Assembly (NCBI RefSeq): GCF_001707755.1
Contig: NZ_MBDL01000009.1
Coordinates: 310,001 to 374,000, forward strand
Length of the DNA: 64,000 bases
Direction of reading: 5' to 3'
Source of the DNA: Acinetobacter celticus
GTDB taxonomy: Bacteria; Pseudomonadota; Gammaproteobacteria; Pseudomonadales; Moraxellaceae
Positions 17,936 to 27,550 of the stretch are shown here, piece by piece; within the stretch, counting starts at the first letter, position 1; every line of letters starts with the position of its first letter. The position numbers and the translations under genes were made by a program. Under the pieces are notes generated by a model. The model saw only the letters and a list, made by a program, of their open reading frames with translations. It searched no databases and was not told the origin of the DNA.

Positions 17936-18871
17936 ATGACTGATGCATTGATGTTAAAAGATTTGTCTAAAACCTATAAAAATGGGTTTCAAGCACTTAA
18001 AGGTATTAACTTAACTGTACCTGAAGGCGAATTTTATGCACTTTTGGGGCCAAATGGTGCAGGCAAATCGACAACTATCAGTATCATCAGTTCTTTAACC
18101 AAGAAAACTGCGGGTACAGTCGAAATTTTTGGCCATAATTTAGAAACTCACCCATCTCAAGCCAAACAATGTCTAGGCATCGTTCCGCAAGAATTTAATT
18201 TTGGTCAATTTGAAAAAACATTTGATATTTTAGTGACTCAAGCGGGTTATTACGGCATTCCTAAAAAAATTGCAGAACAACGTGCCGAACAATATTTAGA
18301 AAAGCTTGGTCTTTGGGATAAACGTGGCATACAAGCGCGCATGCTTTCTGGTGGTATGAAACGTCGTTTAATGATTGCACGTGCCATGATGCATCAACCC
18401 AAACTACTGATTTTAGATGAACCTACTGCGGGTGTAGATATTGAATTACGCCGTTCGATGTGGGATTTCCTCACAGAAATGAATGAACAAGGCACATCAA
18501 TTATTTTAACAACGCACTACTTAGAAGAAGCTGAGATACTTTGTCGCCGTATTGCCATTATTGACCGTGGCGTGATTAAAGAAGATACCAGTATGAAGAA
18601 CTTCCTGAATCAACTCAGCGAAGAATCTTTCATTTTCGATTTAGCCGAACCTATTCAACCCTTGAACTTAGATATTATTGGCGTACGTTTCAATTTAATT
18701 GATTCCGTCACTTTAGAAGTCACTATGGATAAAGCACATAGCTTAAACCAGTTATTTTTGCTTATGGAATCTCAAGGTATTCAAGTTCGTAGTATGCGTA
18801 ATAAATCAAATCGTTTAGAAGAACTCTTTGTGAAAATGGTAGAAAAAAATCTTGAAGGAGATGCGCAATGA
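17936..18871 (+). CDS. yadG: ABC-2 transporter ATP-binding protein (YadG-like)
   Basis: A 311-residue ATPase of the DrrA/NodI type, the homologue of E. coli YadG. Walker A is GPNGAGKST, the signature is LSGGMKRRLMIARAM, Walker B is LLILDEPTAG, and the H-loop is LTTHYLEEAE. A C-terminal domain of about 80 residues follows, as in YadG. The start at 17936 lies about 10 bases after GAGGTG; an upstream in-frame ATG at 17930 touches the Shine-Dalgarno sequence. The stop overlaps the yadH start (ATGA). The transported substrate is unknown. Confidence 0.88.
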   Translation: MTDALMLKDLSKTYKNGFQALKGINLTVPEGEFYALLGPNGAGKSTTISIISSLTKKTAGTVEIFGHNLETHPSQAKQCLGIVPQEFNFGQFEKTFDILVTQAGYYGIPKKIAEQRAEQYLEKLGLWDKRGIQARMLSGGMKRRLMIARAMMHQPKLLILDEPTAGVDIELRRSMWDFLTEMNEQGTSIILTTHYLEEAEILCRRIAIIDRGVIKEDTSMKNFLNQLSEESFIFDLAEPIQPLNLDIIGVRFNLIDSVTLEVTMDKAHSLNQLFLLMESQGIQVRSMRNKSNRLEELFVKMVEKNLEGDAQ

Positions 18872-19641
18872 ATTTTAATCAATTAAGTATTGCGCTTTAT
18901 ACCCTCGTTCATAAAGAAATTCGTCGTTTCATGCGAATTTGGCCACAAACCTTGCTACCGCCTGCCATTACTATGAGCCTGTATTTTGTCATTTTTGGCA
19001 ATTTGGTGGGTTCGCGTATTGGGCAAATGGGCGGTTTTAGCTATATGCAATATATTGTCCCTGGCCTAATTATGATGGCCGTCATTACCAATAGTTATTC
19101 GAATGTTTCTTCTAGTTTCTTTAGTGCGAAGTTTCAAAAAAGCATTGAAGAACTGATTATGAGCCCTGTTCCACTCCATGCCATTTTATGGGGTTATATT
19201 TTAGGTGGGGTATCTCGTGGTGTTCTGGTCGGCATTATTGTCACCACCATGAGTCTATTTTTTACTGACTTATATATTACCAATTGGTTTGTCACTATAT
19301 ATACTGTGCTCATTACATCTTTTTTATTTTCTTTAGGTGGATTCATCAACGCGGTTTATGCCAAATCATTTGATGATATTTCCATTATTCCCACATTTGT
19401 CTTAACGCCCCTGACCTATTTAGGTGGTGTGTTTTATTCAATTTCGGCATTAAGCCCATTTTGGCAAAACTTATCTTTAATCAACCCCATTGTCTATATG
19501 GTCAATGCCTTCCGTTTTGGTATTTTAGGCCATAGTGATGTCAATGTTGGCATCTCTTTGGGTGTTGTAACTTTCTGTTGCGCTGTACTCTATGGTGTTG
19601 CGTACTATTTACTTTCTCGTGGATCAGGAATGCGTGAATAA
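18868..19641 (+). CDS. yadH: ABC-2 type permease (YadH-like)
   Basis: A 257-residue permease with six predicted helices, closely similar to E. coli YadH. The recognisable blocks are EIRRFMRIWPQTLLPPAI, GFSYMQYIVPGLIMM, KSFDDISIIPTFVLTPLTYL and NPIVYMVNAFRFG. It overlaps yadG by ATGA and queF by TAATG, so all three are translationally coupled. The family exports an unidentified hydrophobic or polysaccharide substrate. Confidence 0.9.
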   Translation: MNFNQLSIALYTLVHKEIRRFMRIWPQTLLPPAITMSLYFVIFGNLVGSRIGQMGGFSYMQYIVPGLIMMAVITNSYSNVSSSFFSAKFQKSIEELIMSPVPLHAILWGYILGGVSRGVLVGIIVTTMSLFFTDLYITNWFVTIYTVLITSFLFSLGGFINAVYAKSFDDISIIPTFVLTPLTYLGGVFYSISALSPFWQNLSLINPIVYMVNAFRFGILGHSDVNVGISLGVVTFCCAVLYGVAYYLLSRGSGMRE

Positions 19642-20456
19642 TGAGTGTAGAACATTCTCTTTTAGGTAAAGACACCAATTACCCAACGGCTTATCAACCT
19701 GATGTGCTGTTCCCTATTTCACGTGCTCCAGCGCGTGAAAACTATGCCCATGTTGACGCGATTCAACAAGGCAAAGACTGGTGGCATATTTTTGAAATAT
19801 CTTGGCTCAATCATGCAGGTATTCCACAAGTAGCCATTGGTCGTTTGACCTTACCAGCATCATCTCCTAACTTGATTGAATCGAAATCTTTAAAGCTCTA
19901 CTTTAATAGTATGAACTTTACCCAGTTCGACAGCAAAGAGACTTTTATTGCCACAGTTGAAAAAGACTTATCTTTGGTCGTTCAAGCTCCTGTGACCATT
20001 GATCTGTTTCAAGCGGATGATTTAGCAATTACACAGCCTGAAGGGATTTGTATTGATGAATTATCGCCAGAGCGCTTAGAAAACCATCCAGATGCAAGCT
20101 TATTAAAACTGGACACCGAAAACCCAGAAGATATAGAGGTACAACTGTACTCACATTTGCTCCGAAGTAACTGCCCAGTCACGGGACAGCCTGATTGGGG
20201 AACAGTTTTTATTCGCTATCAAGGTAAAAAACCTTGTTATCGCAGTATTTTAGCTTATATTATTTCGTACCGTCAGCATAATGGCTTTCACGAACAATGT
20301 GTTGAACAGATGTATGCCGATATTTGGCAACTCTTAAAGCCAGAAAAGCTGATGGTATATGCAACTTATACGCGTCGTGGTGGTTTAGATATTAACCCTT
20401 GCCGTGTATCAGATTTAACATGGATGCCTCGCCCAATTCGATTGGCGCGACAATAA
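19641..20456 (+). CDS. queF: NADPH-dependent 7-cyano-7-deazaguanine reductase QueF
   Basis: QueF reduces preQ0 to preQ1 in queuosine synthesis for tRNA wobble position 34. The 271 residues match the long, two-domain (YqfB/E. coli type) form. The catalytic cysteine is in LRSNCPVTGQPDWG and the family block FHEQCVEQMYADI follows; the QueF motif EXKS occurs as IESKSLKLYFNS near residue 80. It is embedded in an operon with an ABC-2 transporter and an unknown protein, with no preQ1 riboswitch visible nearby. Confidence 0.95.
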   Translation: MSVEHSLLGKDTNYPTAYQPDVLFPISRAPARENYAHVDAIQQGKDWWHIFEISWLNHAGIPQVAIGRLTLPASSPNLIESKSLKLYFNSMNFTQFDSKETFIATVEKDLSLVVQAPVTIDLFQADDLAITQPEGICIDELSPERLENHPDASLLKLDTENPEDIEVQLYSHLLRSNCPVTGQPDWGTVFIRYQGKKPCYRSILAYIISYRQHNGFHEQCVEQMYADIWQLLKPEKLMVYATYTRRGGLDINPCRVSDLTWMPRPIRLARQ

Positions 20457-20481
20457 AATAAAGAACATTGAGGTTGAAACG

Positions 20482-21132
20482 ATGCCATTTTTTGGTTTTA
20501 TTCCATCAGAAGCACTCTTAGAGAGTATTCAAACAGGCCATCAAAAAAAGAATTCCAGTGAACCACTTTATCCTTTACGGGATAAAACGGCTTTATTGAT
20601 CAATGATGAAATCATTGATGCGACAATTCTAGGACCTGTGCACTTATTTCCAGCCAGCGATAAACGTGATACTGCTGAAAAATTAGCAGGCTACGTCAAA
20701 TCTACTGTTGCGGTTTTACTCAAACAGTTATTGGGGAAATCATCGAACGATGTGGTGCAACAATCTATTGAATTTTCTGAAAAGAGTCTATTTCAAGATG
20801 CTTCGGGTGCATATCGCGTCGGTGAGACTTTAGATGCCACTTTGGTGACTAATCTAAAATCGACGTATCAAGATATTAAAGCAGGAAATAACATCGATAA
20901 AACAGCTTTTGCTACTTTATATAAACAGTTTGCAGAAGCCACTGTTCGCCACTTCATGAATGACTTTAATAAGACCTTAGATTTGGGCCTAATTAAGCGC
21001 AAAGCTGCAGACCTAGGCTCTATGGCGGTTATTAAAGCGATTCATATTGCGATTGATAAAATCTTCCCCAATTTAACCAAGGAAGAACTTGGTGCACTGG
21101 CAGAAGCGCACGACCCAATGTTCAATCTTTAA
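20482..21132 (+). CDS. conserved protein of unknown function, 216 residues
   Basis: I do not recognise the family. The protein is soluble, largely helical, with no signal peptide or membrane segment. The N-terminal third carries short strands (DKTALLINDEIIDATILGP), and the rest is amphipathic helix with many Lys and Asp. It starts 25 nt after queF with a GAGG-like ribosome binding site and is closed by a terminator, so it is the last gene of the yadG-yadH-queF operon. Confidence 0.75.
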   Translation: MPFFGFIPSEALLESIQTGHQKKNSSEPLYPLRDKTALLINDEIIDATILGPVHLFPASDKRDTAEKLAGYVKSTVAVLLKQLLGKSSNDVVQQSIEFSEKSLFQDASGAYRVGETLDATLVTNLKSTYQDIKAGNNIDKTAFATLYKQFAEATVRHFMNDFNKTLDLGLIKRKAADLGSMAVIKAIHIAIDKIFPNLTKEELGALAEAHDPMFNL

Positions 21133-21150
21133 TCAACACCACGCTAAGTT

Positions 21151-21192
21151 AAAAAAACCGTACTTTCAATATTCAAAAAGTACGGTTTTTTT
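21151..21192. terminator. rho-independent terminator
   Basis: ACCGTACTTT pairs with AAAGTACGGT, flanked by A- and T-runs, after the yadG-queF operon. Confidence 0.88.
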
Positions 21193-21765
21193 ATGAACGC
21201 TTAAATGACGTTTTACAATCTGATTACTGCCAGTAAATAAAATTAGAGCATTATTTTTTAAATTCAGCCAAAATTTAACTCAAAAACCTGTTTTTCATCG
21301 CAATAACGATATAGATGCAAAATCAATAAACACTTTTCTCTTCATTTTTAAGCCATATGCATTGCCTCAAATCATCTTCGTTGCGCCTAAATCATTTTTT
21401 ATATTTTTATCAATGGCTCATCTGTCTAATCAAAAACAATAAACTGTATTTCTCCTCATCTGACCGATCTTCTAAAAAAGACATTCATTGCCTATTTAAG
21501 TACAAAATATGGATTCTCTACTCTATATATGTATAACTCTGTTTGATTTTTTAGAAATACCACAAGTAATCCCTTTCTTTTGGTCAAAGCTTGTCTAGTT
21601 TTATAGAAGTTTTTGTTAACTTGTAGTCCATGAGTGTTATCTTAGGAAATTGAGTCATACGACTTTTTAAGTACGTATTTTTTGACACTTTATTTCCTCC
21701 TGTCATTTTTAGCGCGTTACCGTCATTAGACACGTATTGATAATAATTTTGGAATACAGCCCGAT
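21193..21765. other. AT-rich intergenic region, no gene seen
   Basis: About 570 bases of AT-rich sequence lead to mltB. I find no convincing open reading frame or RNA gene. The last 150 bases presumably contain the mltB promoter. Confidence 0.5.
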
Positions 21766-22767
21766 ATGTTTAATTCGCATTTTTATAAAAAATTTAAAGT
21801 ACTGGCTTTGCTGGCTGGTACATTTTCCGTGACCAGCTTCTGTCAAGCCAATGACTTTCAAAACAACCCTCAATACGCTAATTTTAAACAAAAAACGATG
21901 CAGAGCTATCAGCTCAGCGCAGAACAAGTCGATTGGGCAATGAATGGTTCAAAAAACCTACCCAATATTATCAATATCATGAATCGACCAGGCGAAAGTA
22001 AACCTTGGTATGAATATAAAACTAATTTTTTAGCCGAAGGCACTATCCAACGGGGTGTGCGTTTTAAACAGCAGTATGCAGACACCCTAAACCGCGCTGA
22101 ACAGCAATTTGGTGTGCCCCAAGCCATCATCTTGGGTATTTTGGGTGTAGAAACAGGTTATGGCGCAAATAAAGGCTCTTTTGTTACCCGTGATGCCCTC
22201 GCAACATTGGGTTTTGGTTATGAACGTCGTGCCCAATACTTTCAAGATGAACTTGCCGCACTAATCGCATGGTCATATAAAGATGGCGTACCAGCCAACT
22301 CAATTGTCGGTTCATATGCAGGTGCTGTCGGCTACCCACAATTCATGCCCAGTAACATTCCTAAATTTGGCGTAGATTACGATGGAAATGGCCATGTTGA
22401 TTTAAGAAATTCAGCCGTCGATGCCATTGGCTCTATTGCAAATTATCTTGCACAAAATGGCTGGCAGAGAAATCAACCGATTGCATTTGCAGCACGTTAT
22501 ACAGGCAATAATCCGCCATCTATTATTTCTACCGATTTAACGCAGCCAGTGCCTTATGGTTTACTCAAAACCCAAGGCATTACGCCATTGAATCCAATTG
22601 TAAAAATTGATGACCTTGATTTGGTCAATGTCATTCAATTGCAAGAAAGTTATGGCCCTATTTATTACATCACTTACCCAAACTTCCAAGTCATTACTAC
22701 TTATAACAAAAGCCGTATGTATGCCACGGCTCTGTGGCTTTTAGGCACCGAAATTACCAGTCGATAA
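21766..22767 (+). CDS. mltB: lytic murein transglycosylase B
   Basis: MltB cleaves the glycan strands of peptidoglycan with 1,6-anhydro product formation in the periplasm. The 333-residue protein has a signal peptide (about residues 1-29) ending SFCQA. The catalytic glutamate is in ILGVETGYGANKG and the family motif is AGAVGYPQFMPSN. The segment DYDGNGHVDL is the EF-hand-like calcium loop of MltB. The cysteine of the signal region is not in a clear lipobox, so a soluble periplasmic form is possible. Confidence 0.92.
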   Translation: MFNSHFYKKFKVLALLAGTFSVTSFCQANDFQNNPQYANFKQKTMQSYQLSAEQVDWAMNGSKNLPNIINIMNRPGESKPWYEYKTNFLAEGTIQRGVRFKQQYADTLNRAEQQFGVPQAIILGILGVETGYGANKGSFVTRDALATLGFGYERRAQYFQDELAALIAWSYKDGVPANSIVGSYAGAVGYPQFMPSNIPKFGVDYDGNGHVDLRNSAVDAIGSIANYLAQNGWQRNQPIAFAARYTGNNPPSIISTDLTQPVPYGLLKTQGITPLNPIVKIDDLDLVNVIQLQESYGPIYYITYPNFQVITTYNKSRMYATALWLLGTEITSR

Positions 22768-22780
22768 GACTGGTAATTTC
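22750..22780 (+). terminator. hairpin overlapping the mltB stop
   Basis: GAAATTACCAGTC pairs with GACTGGTAATTTC around a five-base loop. There is no clean T-run, so termination is only probable. Confidence 0.5.
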
Positions 22781-23052
22781 CATACAACAACAAAAGTCAA
22801 TAAAAAAAACCAGCAAAAAGATCACAAAAACACCTTTTTACATTATTTGTTACAAAATTGATTATTTTTTAACCAATTATTGTAATTTTTATAGGCATTT
22901 TTAATTTATTTTAATTAAATACTAGACAGCCTATCGACCGCATGAATATTATCCATTTCGTCAAATGCAGTTGCAAAAGTGAAATAACAGGCAAGTTTGC
23001 ATGGTTTTCAAATACTTGTAAGCCTCATCAAAATGCCCTTGGGAGATAAACA

Positions 23053-23664
23053 TTGCAGTCATCAATTATTAAATACGTCTTAGCGGTAGCAACAACAGTT
23101 GCCCTGAGTCAATCGCAAGCAGAGATGGTTCAGTCATCATTTACCAATGATAATGACAACTCTCGTTTAGCAGCACGTGCTTTAAACAAAGAAGCACAAA
23201 GTTTTAATTCAAACTTTAAAAACCTTAGCAGCCTTTCAATCACTGAGCGTTCGGGCGACAAAATTCGCAGAGAAACGATCGCCGCAAAAATTGAAATTCC
23301 TGAAAATGAGCCTTCAGTGATTGAAAAGTTGAATACCGTTGCATCAAATACTGTTCGTCGTTTTAGCCAAACAGGAACAGCTTCTTGGTATGGTCGCCAA
23401 TTCCATGGTCGCAAAACAGCAAGCGGTGATACATTCGACATGAATGGTCTTACTGCAGCTCACCGTAGCTTGCCACTCAACTGTTTTATTCGCGTAACGA
23501 ATAAAACCAATGGTCAAAGCGTTATTGTAAAAGTAAACGACCGCGGTCCTTTCCATGGTAACCGTGTACTCGATCTTTCTTATGGCGCAGCAAAACAACT
23601 TGGCATTACCAATTCAGGTACTGCAAAAGTTAGTATTGAACGTGTCGATGGTCCAAACTCTTAA
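23053..23664 (+). CDS. septal ring lytic transglycosylase RlpA family protein, TTG start
   Basis: A 203-residue exported protein with a double-psi beta-barrel domain. The start is TTG at 23053 with GGGAG eight bases upstream; no ATG in frame would keep the signal peptide (residues 1-23, ending SQSQA). The RlpA core is GTASWYGRQFHGRKTASGD followed by KVNDRGPFHGNRVLDLS, carrying the conserved acid residues. Two classical RlpA features are absent: no lipobox cysteine and no C-terminal SPOR domain. It is therefore a short, soluble periplasmic relative. A terminator follows at 23694. Confidence 0.85.
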   Translation: MQSSIIKYVLAVATTVALSQSQAEMVQSSFTNDNDNSRLAARALNKEAQSFNSNFKNLSSLSITERSGDKIRRETIAAKIEIPENEPSVIEKLNTVASNTVRRFSQTGTASWYGRQFHGRKTASGDTFDMNGLTAAHRSLPLNCFIRVTNKTNGQSVIVKVNDRGPFHGNRVLDLSYGAAKQLGITNSGTAKVSIERVDGPNS

Positions 23665-23693
23665 GAAACTGCTTTGCTCTCATTTGACATTTT

Positions 23694-23717
23694 AAAAGCC
23701 ACTTTGTGGCTTTTTTT
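23694..23717 (+). terminator. rho-independent terminator of rlpA-like gene
   Basis: AAAAGCCAC, TTT loop, GTGGCTTTT and a T-run. Confidence 0.9.
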
Positions 23718-23741
23718 ATTCATGAGAAATTCGATATCGCG

Positions 23742-23828
23742 ATGAAATATACTGAACGTATTGCCATTATTTTATTCATTCTTGTACTGCTCTTACTTTT
23801 GCAATGGATGATGCATGGCTTTGCTTAA
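23742..23828 (+). CDS. possible 28-residue single-helix membrane peptide
   Basis: ATG to TAA encodes MKYTERIAIILFILVLLLLL followed by QWMMHGFA: a basic start, one hydrophobic helix and a short end. This is the layout of known small bacterial membrane proteins. No strong ribosome binding site is seen (weakly GAG at 23724), and it lies 25 bases after a terminator, so it would need its own promoter. It could also be chance AT-rich coding. Confidence 0.35.
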   Translation: MKYTERIAIILFILVLLLLLQWMMHGFA

Positions 23829-25179
23829 CATCATTCCCATAAAGTAGAAATTCATCCAGCAACCACACCACATCCCTCTCCCCCAATAATATTTTTTCTA
23901 CAGGCCGTAAAATAAAGTTTGTGATGCCACAAAATTTGCAACCTTAAGTCAGTAATTCGCCAATTCGTAGATCACGATTTGGCATGAATTTAAACATTTC
24001 CTCCTCAAATTTTGAAAAATCAAAATCGCTAAACTGCTCACAAATAATCTTCTTAAGCTAAAGCTCTCTAATTCCGCCTCATTTTTCGTATTTGGCGTTT
24101 AAAGAAATACCTAGGGAAAGTTAGCTTTAAATGATCAATGACCCAAAAATCAAAAATGACGCCCATTTAGCGTTACTCTATTTCACACGCAATCAAAAAA
24201 ACCATTAATTTTCATTTTTTCATTCTTTTTACCTATTTTTTGAATCATATTCAGCATATTTAATTTCTTAGATGATCACTTAAATCACATCACCATAATT
24301 CATGTACTAAAATAGAAAAAATAAAACTCAACAAAATACCCATTACTCATTTTTCGTGTCATGCGCCTAATTAGAATCGTACATATTGCGCCATAAAATA
24401 GTAATTCTTCACAAGCCTCACCCAGCTTTTATCTGGATCAAAAATAACAGTCTCAAGTTAGAGCCAAAAACGAAGGAAAATGATAAAAATACTGCCAACA
24501 ACAGCGGACTTTATCCCGTATCCATAAAATGACCGTAACTAAAAAATAGCCACTAAAATGACTTTGAACAGTACCCCACATAATTGTATTGTCAGTGCAA
24601 TATTTTGACCTTGTTTACACAAAATGAGAAATTTACCTAAATGACATTGCACCAAGCAGACACGAGTAGCAAAGCTGTATATTTTTTTAAATTAATCGAA
24701 CAAATGCCAATGGTTTAAACCTACTCATTTGGTCAACGCGATTTCTTGATGGTCTTTTCTGGTTGATTGGCCCATATTTCCTGTATCTACCGGATCTTTT
24801 ATTACGTTTATGGAAGAACGTTTCAATCTTTTTAAATTGTCTATGCTAACCTAGTAAATAAACCAAATACTGTACCGCTTTCCCTAAAAATGCCGTGCTC
24901 ACCTCTTGAATTATTTTAAGTATTGAACCTATGATTCATTAGTAGCCATTCTGGTTTCAATGATAAAAGCTCTGATATGAACTTCATTCTTATTAAAAAA
25001 CTCTATCCAAACCAGATGCAATATATTTATTTTATATAAAAAACAATGATATAAAATCATTAATCAAAAGTTTATTTCTCATACATAAAGACACCCATTC
25101 GATGCACACTAGAACATCATGGTCTTCAATTTCCACATAGAACAAAGTGACTCACTGAGCGTTAAGCACACACAAACCT
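23829..25179. other. long AT-rich gap, possible decayed mobile element
   Basis: No intact gene is visible in about 1.35 kb, much longer than other gaps here. Around 24526-24562 the octamer AAAATGAC occurs twice, 29 bases apart, next to TTGAACAGTACCCC, a pattern that recalls the multiple terminal repeats of IS21-family ends. The rest shows no clear structure. Confidence 0.35.
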
Positions 25180-25695
25180 TTACTGATAAATTTGTCCATT
25201 GTGCTTTAACCAACCATCTATATGGCGTTTATTCGGGTCTAAATGCGTCCAATGAATCACACCACCCTGTTGGGAATATTCATATTCGCCATAAAATTCA
25301 ACCGTATCACCTTTTTGCAGACTTTGAATTCGCGGTGATAAATCAATATTATGTGCCACTAAAACAGTTTGTCCATTTTGTAGCTTTAAAATAAACATTT
25401 GATGGCGCAAACCTTCATTATCATCACGTAAAATAGCCTTCACCTGACCAGATGTATGTACTTGTACATTGCTTTGTTGTTGTGCAAAAGCTTGAGCAAT
25501 CTTTGCAGTGTCGTCTTTAACACTACTTATAGAATGGTCTGTCGCAGAATTTTTTGTACTCGGCTTGTTTTGCTGAACAGCAACGTCATACGAAGATGCA
25601 TTTTCGACTTTATTTGATTGTAGGTCTATGCCGAAATAAACGGCAATTAACAGTGTAATGACTACACCTATACCTATGTTTGCTTTATTTGCCAT
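25180..25695 (-). CDS. DUF3465 domain-containing exported protein
   Basis: A 171-residue protein with an N-terminal membrane helix or signal anchor (about residues 7-22), a Ser/Asn/Lys-rich linker, and a C-terminal DUF3465 domain (about 78-171). The domain shows the family blocks DDNEGLRHQMFILKL, VAHNIDLSPRI and GVIHWTHLDPN, ending DGWLKHNGQIYQ. The fold resembles an OB-type beta barrel; the function is not known. The gene is convergent on nothing and ends in the long gap. A terminator at 25727 separates it from tsf upstream. Confidence 0.8.
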   Translation of the reverse strand: MANKANIGIGVVITLLIAVYFGIDLQSNKVENASSYDVAVQQNKPSTKNSATDHSISSVKDDTAKIAQAFAQQQSNVQVHTSGQVKAILRDDNEGLRHQMFILKLQNGQTVLVAHNIDLSPRIQSLQKGDTVEFYGEYEYSQQGGVIHWTHLDPNKRHIDGWLKHNGQIYQ

Positions 25696-25726
25696 ATACG
25701 CCCCTTATTTTGCATATTTTAAGCAT

Positions 25727-25754
25727 AAAAAAAGCCCCAATTGGGGCTTTTTTT
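25727..25754. terminator. terminator after tsf
   Basis: AAAAAAAGCCCCAA and TTGGGGCTTTTTTT form a perfect palindrome between tsf and the DUF3465 gene. Confidence 0.92.
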
Positions 25755-25782
25755 ACAAAATTTCTTTTACTTTACAGTAAAA

Positions 25783-26658
25783 TTATTTTGCAGCAGCTTG
25801 AGCAGCAGCAACTTCATCAGCGAAGCTCATTTCTACTTTTTTCTCAATGCCTTCGCCTACTTCAAAGCGAACAAATTGAGCAACAACAGTAGCAGTCGCT
25901 TTCAATACGTCAGCAACTTTTTTGTCATTGTCAATTACGTACATTTGACGCTCAAGTACAACTTCGTTCAAGTATTTTTCTACTGAACCAGTAACCATTT
26001 TCTCAACGATATTTGCTGGTTTGCCAGATTCAATTGCTTTCGCTTCAGCAATTTCTTTTTCTTTAGCAATAAGGTCAGCAGAAACATCTTCAGCTGTAAC
26101 AGCAACAGGGTTGAATGCAGCAACGTGCATTGCAATACCTTTACCAGTAGCAGCATCACCAGTGTAAGATACAACTACACCAATTTTTAGACCGTGTTTG
26201 TAAACTGCAAGGTTTTCGCCTTCAACAATTTTCGCACGACGTACTTGGATGTTTTCACCGATTTTTTGAACAAGCGCGATACGTGCTTCTTCAACAGTTG
26301 AACCATCTTCAAGTTTCAATTCAGCAATTTGAGCAACATCAGTTACGTTTGCAGCAAGCGCAGCAGCAGCAACTTGTGCAGAGAAACCAGCAAAGTTTTC
26401 GTCTTTAGCAACGAAGTCAGTTTGACAGTTTACTTCTAAAAGAAGCGCTTTGTTGCCTTCTTGAGCGATTGTGATCGCACCATCAGCAGCAATGTTACCA
26501 GCTTTTTTAGCCGCTTTTGCTTGACCTGATTTACGAAGGTTATCAATTGCTAATTCAACATCACCATTTGATTCTGTTAATGCTTTTTTGCATTCCATCA
26601 TTGCAAGACCAGTACGGTCGCGTAATTCTTTAACCATGCTTGCTGTAACTGCAGTCAT
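25783..26658 (-). CDS. tsf: translation elongation factor Ts
   Basis: EF-Ts is the nucleotide exchange factor of EF-Tu. The 291 residues match the family. The N-terminal domain has VKELRDRTGLAMMECKKAL and the EF-Tu contact motif CQTDFVAKD. It follows rpsB after 142 nt, the near-universal order, and ends at a perfect terminator. The start at 26658 has TAGGAG upstream. Confidence 0.97.
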   Translation of the reverse strand: MTAVTASMVKELRDRTGLAMMECKKALTESNGDVELAIDNLRKSGQAKAAKKAGNIAADGAITIAQEGNKALLLEVNCQTDFVAKDENFAGFSAQVAAAALAANVTDVAQIAELKLEDGSTVEEARIALVQKIGENIQVRRAKIVEGENLAVYKHGLKIGVVVSYTGDAATGKGIAMHVAAFNPVAVTAEDVSADLIAKEKEIAEAKAIESGKPANIVEKMVTGSVEKYLNEVVLERQMYVIDNDKKVADVLKATATVVAQFVRFEVGEGIEKKVEMSFADEVAAAQAAAK

Positions 26659-26705
26659 GTTAGACTCCTAAATTCGGTAGAAAATGAATTCTTTTTTAAA
26701 CAGAA

Positions 26706-26733
26706 ACGGCCCAGAGGGATTCCCATGGGCCGT
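26706..26733 (-). terminator. attenuator-like hairpin between rpsB and tsf
   Basis: ACGGCCCA and TGGGCCGT pair, and on the minus strand a partial T-run (TTTCTGTTT) follows. A partial terminator between rpsB and tsf is known in other bacteria and would set the S2 to EF-Ts ratio. Confidence 0.55.
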
Positions 26734-26800
26734 CTGCACATATGACGCTTACCTTACCACCATTACATGGCGTAAAAATGACAAGCTTACGTCAAACGCA

Positions 26801-27550
26801 TTAAGCCTCTGGAGCTTCTTTAACTTCTTCAGCTTTTGCTTGCGCATTTGCTTGAGTCTGAGCATATTCTTTACCAGCAAGAATCGCATCAGCCATAGCA
26901 GAAGCATAAAGAGTAACTGCACGGATCGCATCGTCATTACCCGGAATAACGTAGTCTACGTTGTCTGGGTTAGAGTTTGTATCAACGATACCGATTACAG
27001 GAATACCAAGGTTTTTAGCTTCTTTAATCGCAATCGCTTCGTGGTCAACGTCAATTACGAATAATGCGTCAGGTAAACCACCCATGTTTTTAACGCCGCC
27101 AAGACCGCGTTCAAGTTTTTCCATCTCACGAGTACGCTCTAAAGCTTCACGTTTAGTAAGCTTAAGGAAAGTACCGTCTTGAGATTGAGTTTGAAGGTCT
27201 TTTAGACGGTTGATTGACTGACGAAGAGTTTTCCAGTTAGTCAACATACCACCTAACCAACGGTGATCAACATATGGTTGACCAGCGCGTTGAGCTTGCT
27301 CACGAATGATGTTAGAAGCAGCACGTTTAGTACCAACGAACAAAACTTTGTTCTTTTTGCTAGCCAAGTTGTTAGCAAAGTTCAAAGCATCATTTAACGC
27401 AGGAACAGTGTGCTCAAGGTTGATGATGTGAATTTTGTTACGCGCACCAAAGATGTATTCGCGCATTTTTGGGTTCCAAAAACGTGTTTGGTGACCAAAG
27501 TGAGCGCCTGCTTGAAGAAGGTCGCGCATGCTTACGTTGTAATCTGCCAT
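26801..27550 (-). CDS. rpsB: 30S ribosomal protein S2
   Basis: The 249-residue ribosomal protein begins [20 protein letters not shown], the conserved start, so I place the ATG at 27550. An open frame continues upstream to 27661 but covers the leader and is not conserved. The diagnostic blocks [31 protein letters not shown] and the nucleotide-like [12 protein letters not shown] are present. The C-terminal tail is Ala/Glu/Lys-rich as usual. It is the first gene of the rpsB-tsf operon. Confidence 0.97.
   Translation of the reverse strand: MADYNVSMRDLLQAGAHFGHQTRFWNPKMREYIFGARNKIHIINLEHTVPALNDALNFANNLASKKNKVLFVGTKRAASNIIREQAQRAGQPYVDHRWLGGMLTNWKTLRQSINRLKDLQTQSQDGTFLKLTKREALERTREMEKLERGLGGVKNMGGLPDALFVIDVDHEAIAIKEAKNLGIPVIGIVDTNSNPDNVDYVIPGNDDAIRAVTLYASAMADAILAGKEYAQTQANAQAKAEEVKEAPEA

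Noticed and set aside
24691..24849. 53-codon hydrophobic frame on the + strand containing FWLIGPYFLYLPDLLLRLW
   Set aside because: No start codon with a ribosome binding site and no family recognised; an AT-rich stretch easily gives such hydrophobic frames. It may still be a relic of a membrane gene.
26684..27064. Open frame antisense to rpsB on the + strand
   Set aside because: Overlaps a highly conserved ribosomal gene; long antisense frames there follow from its codon usage.
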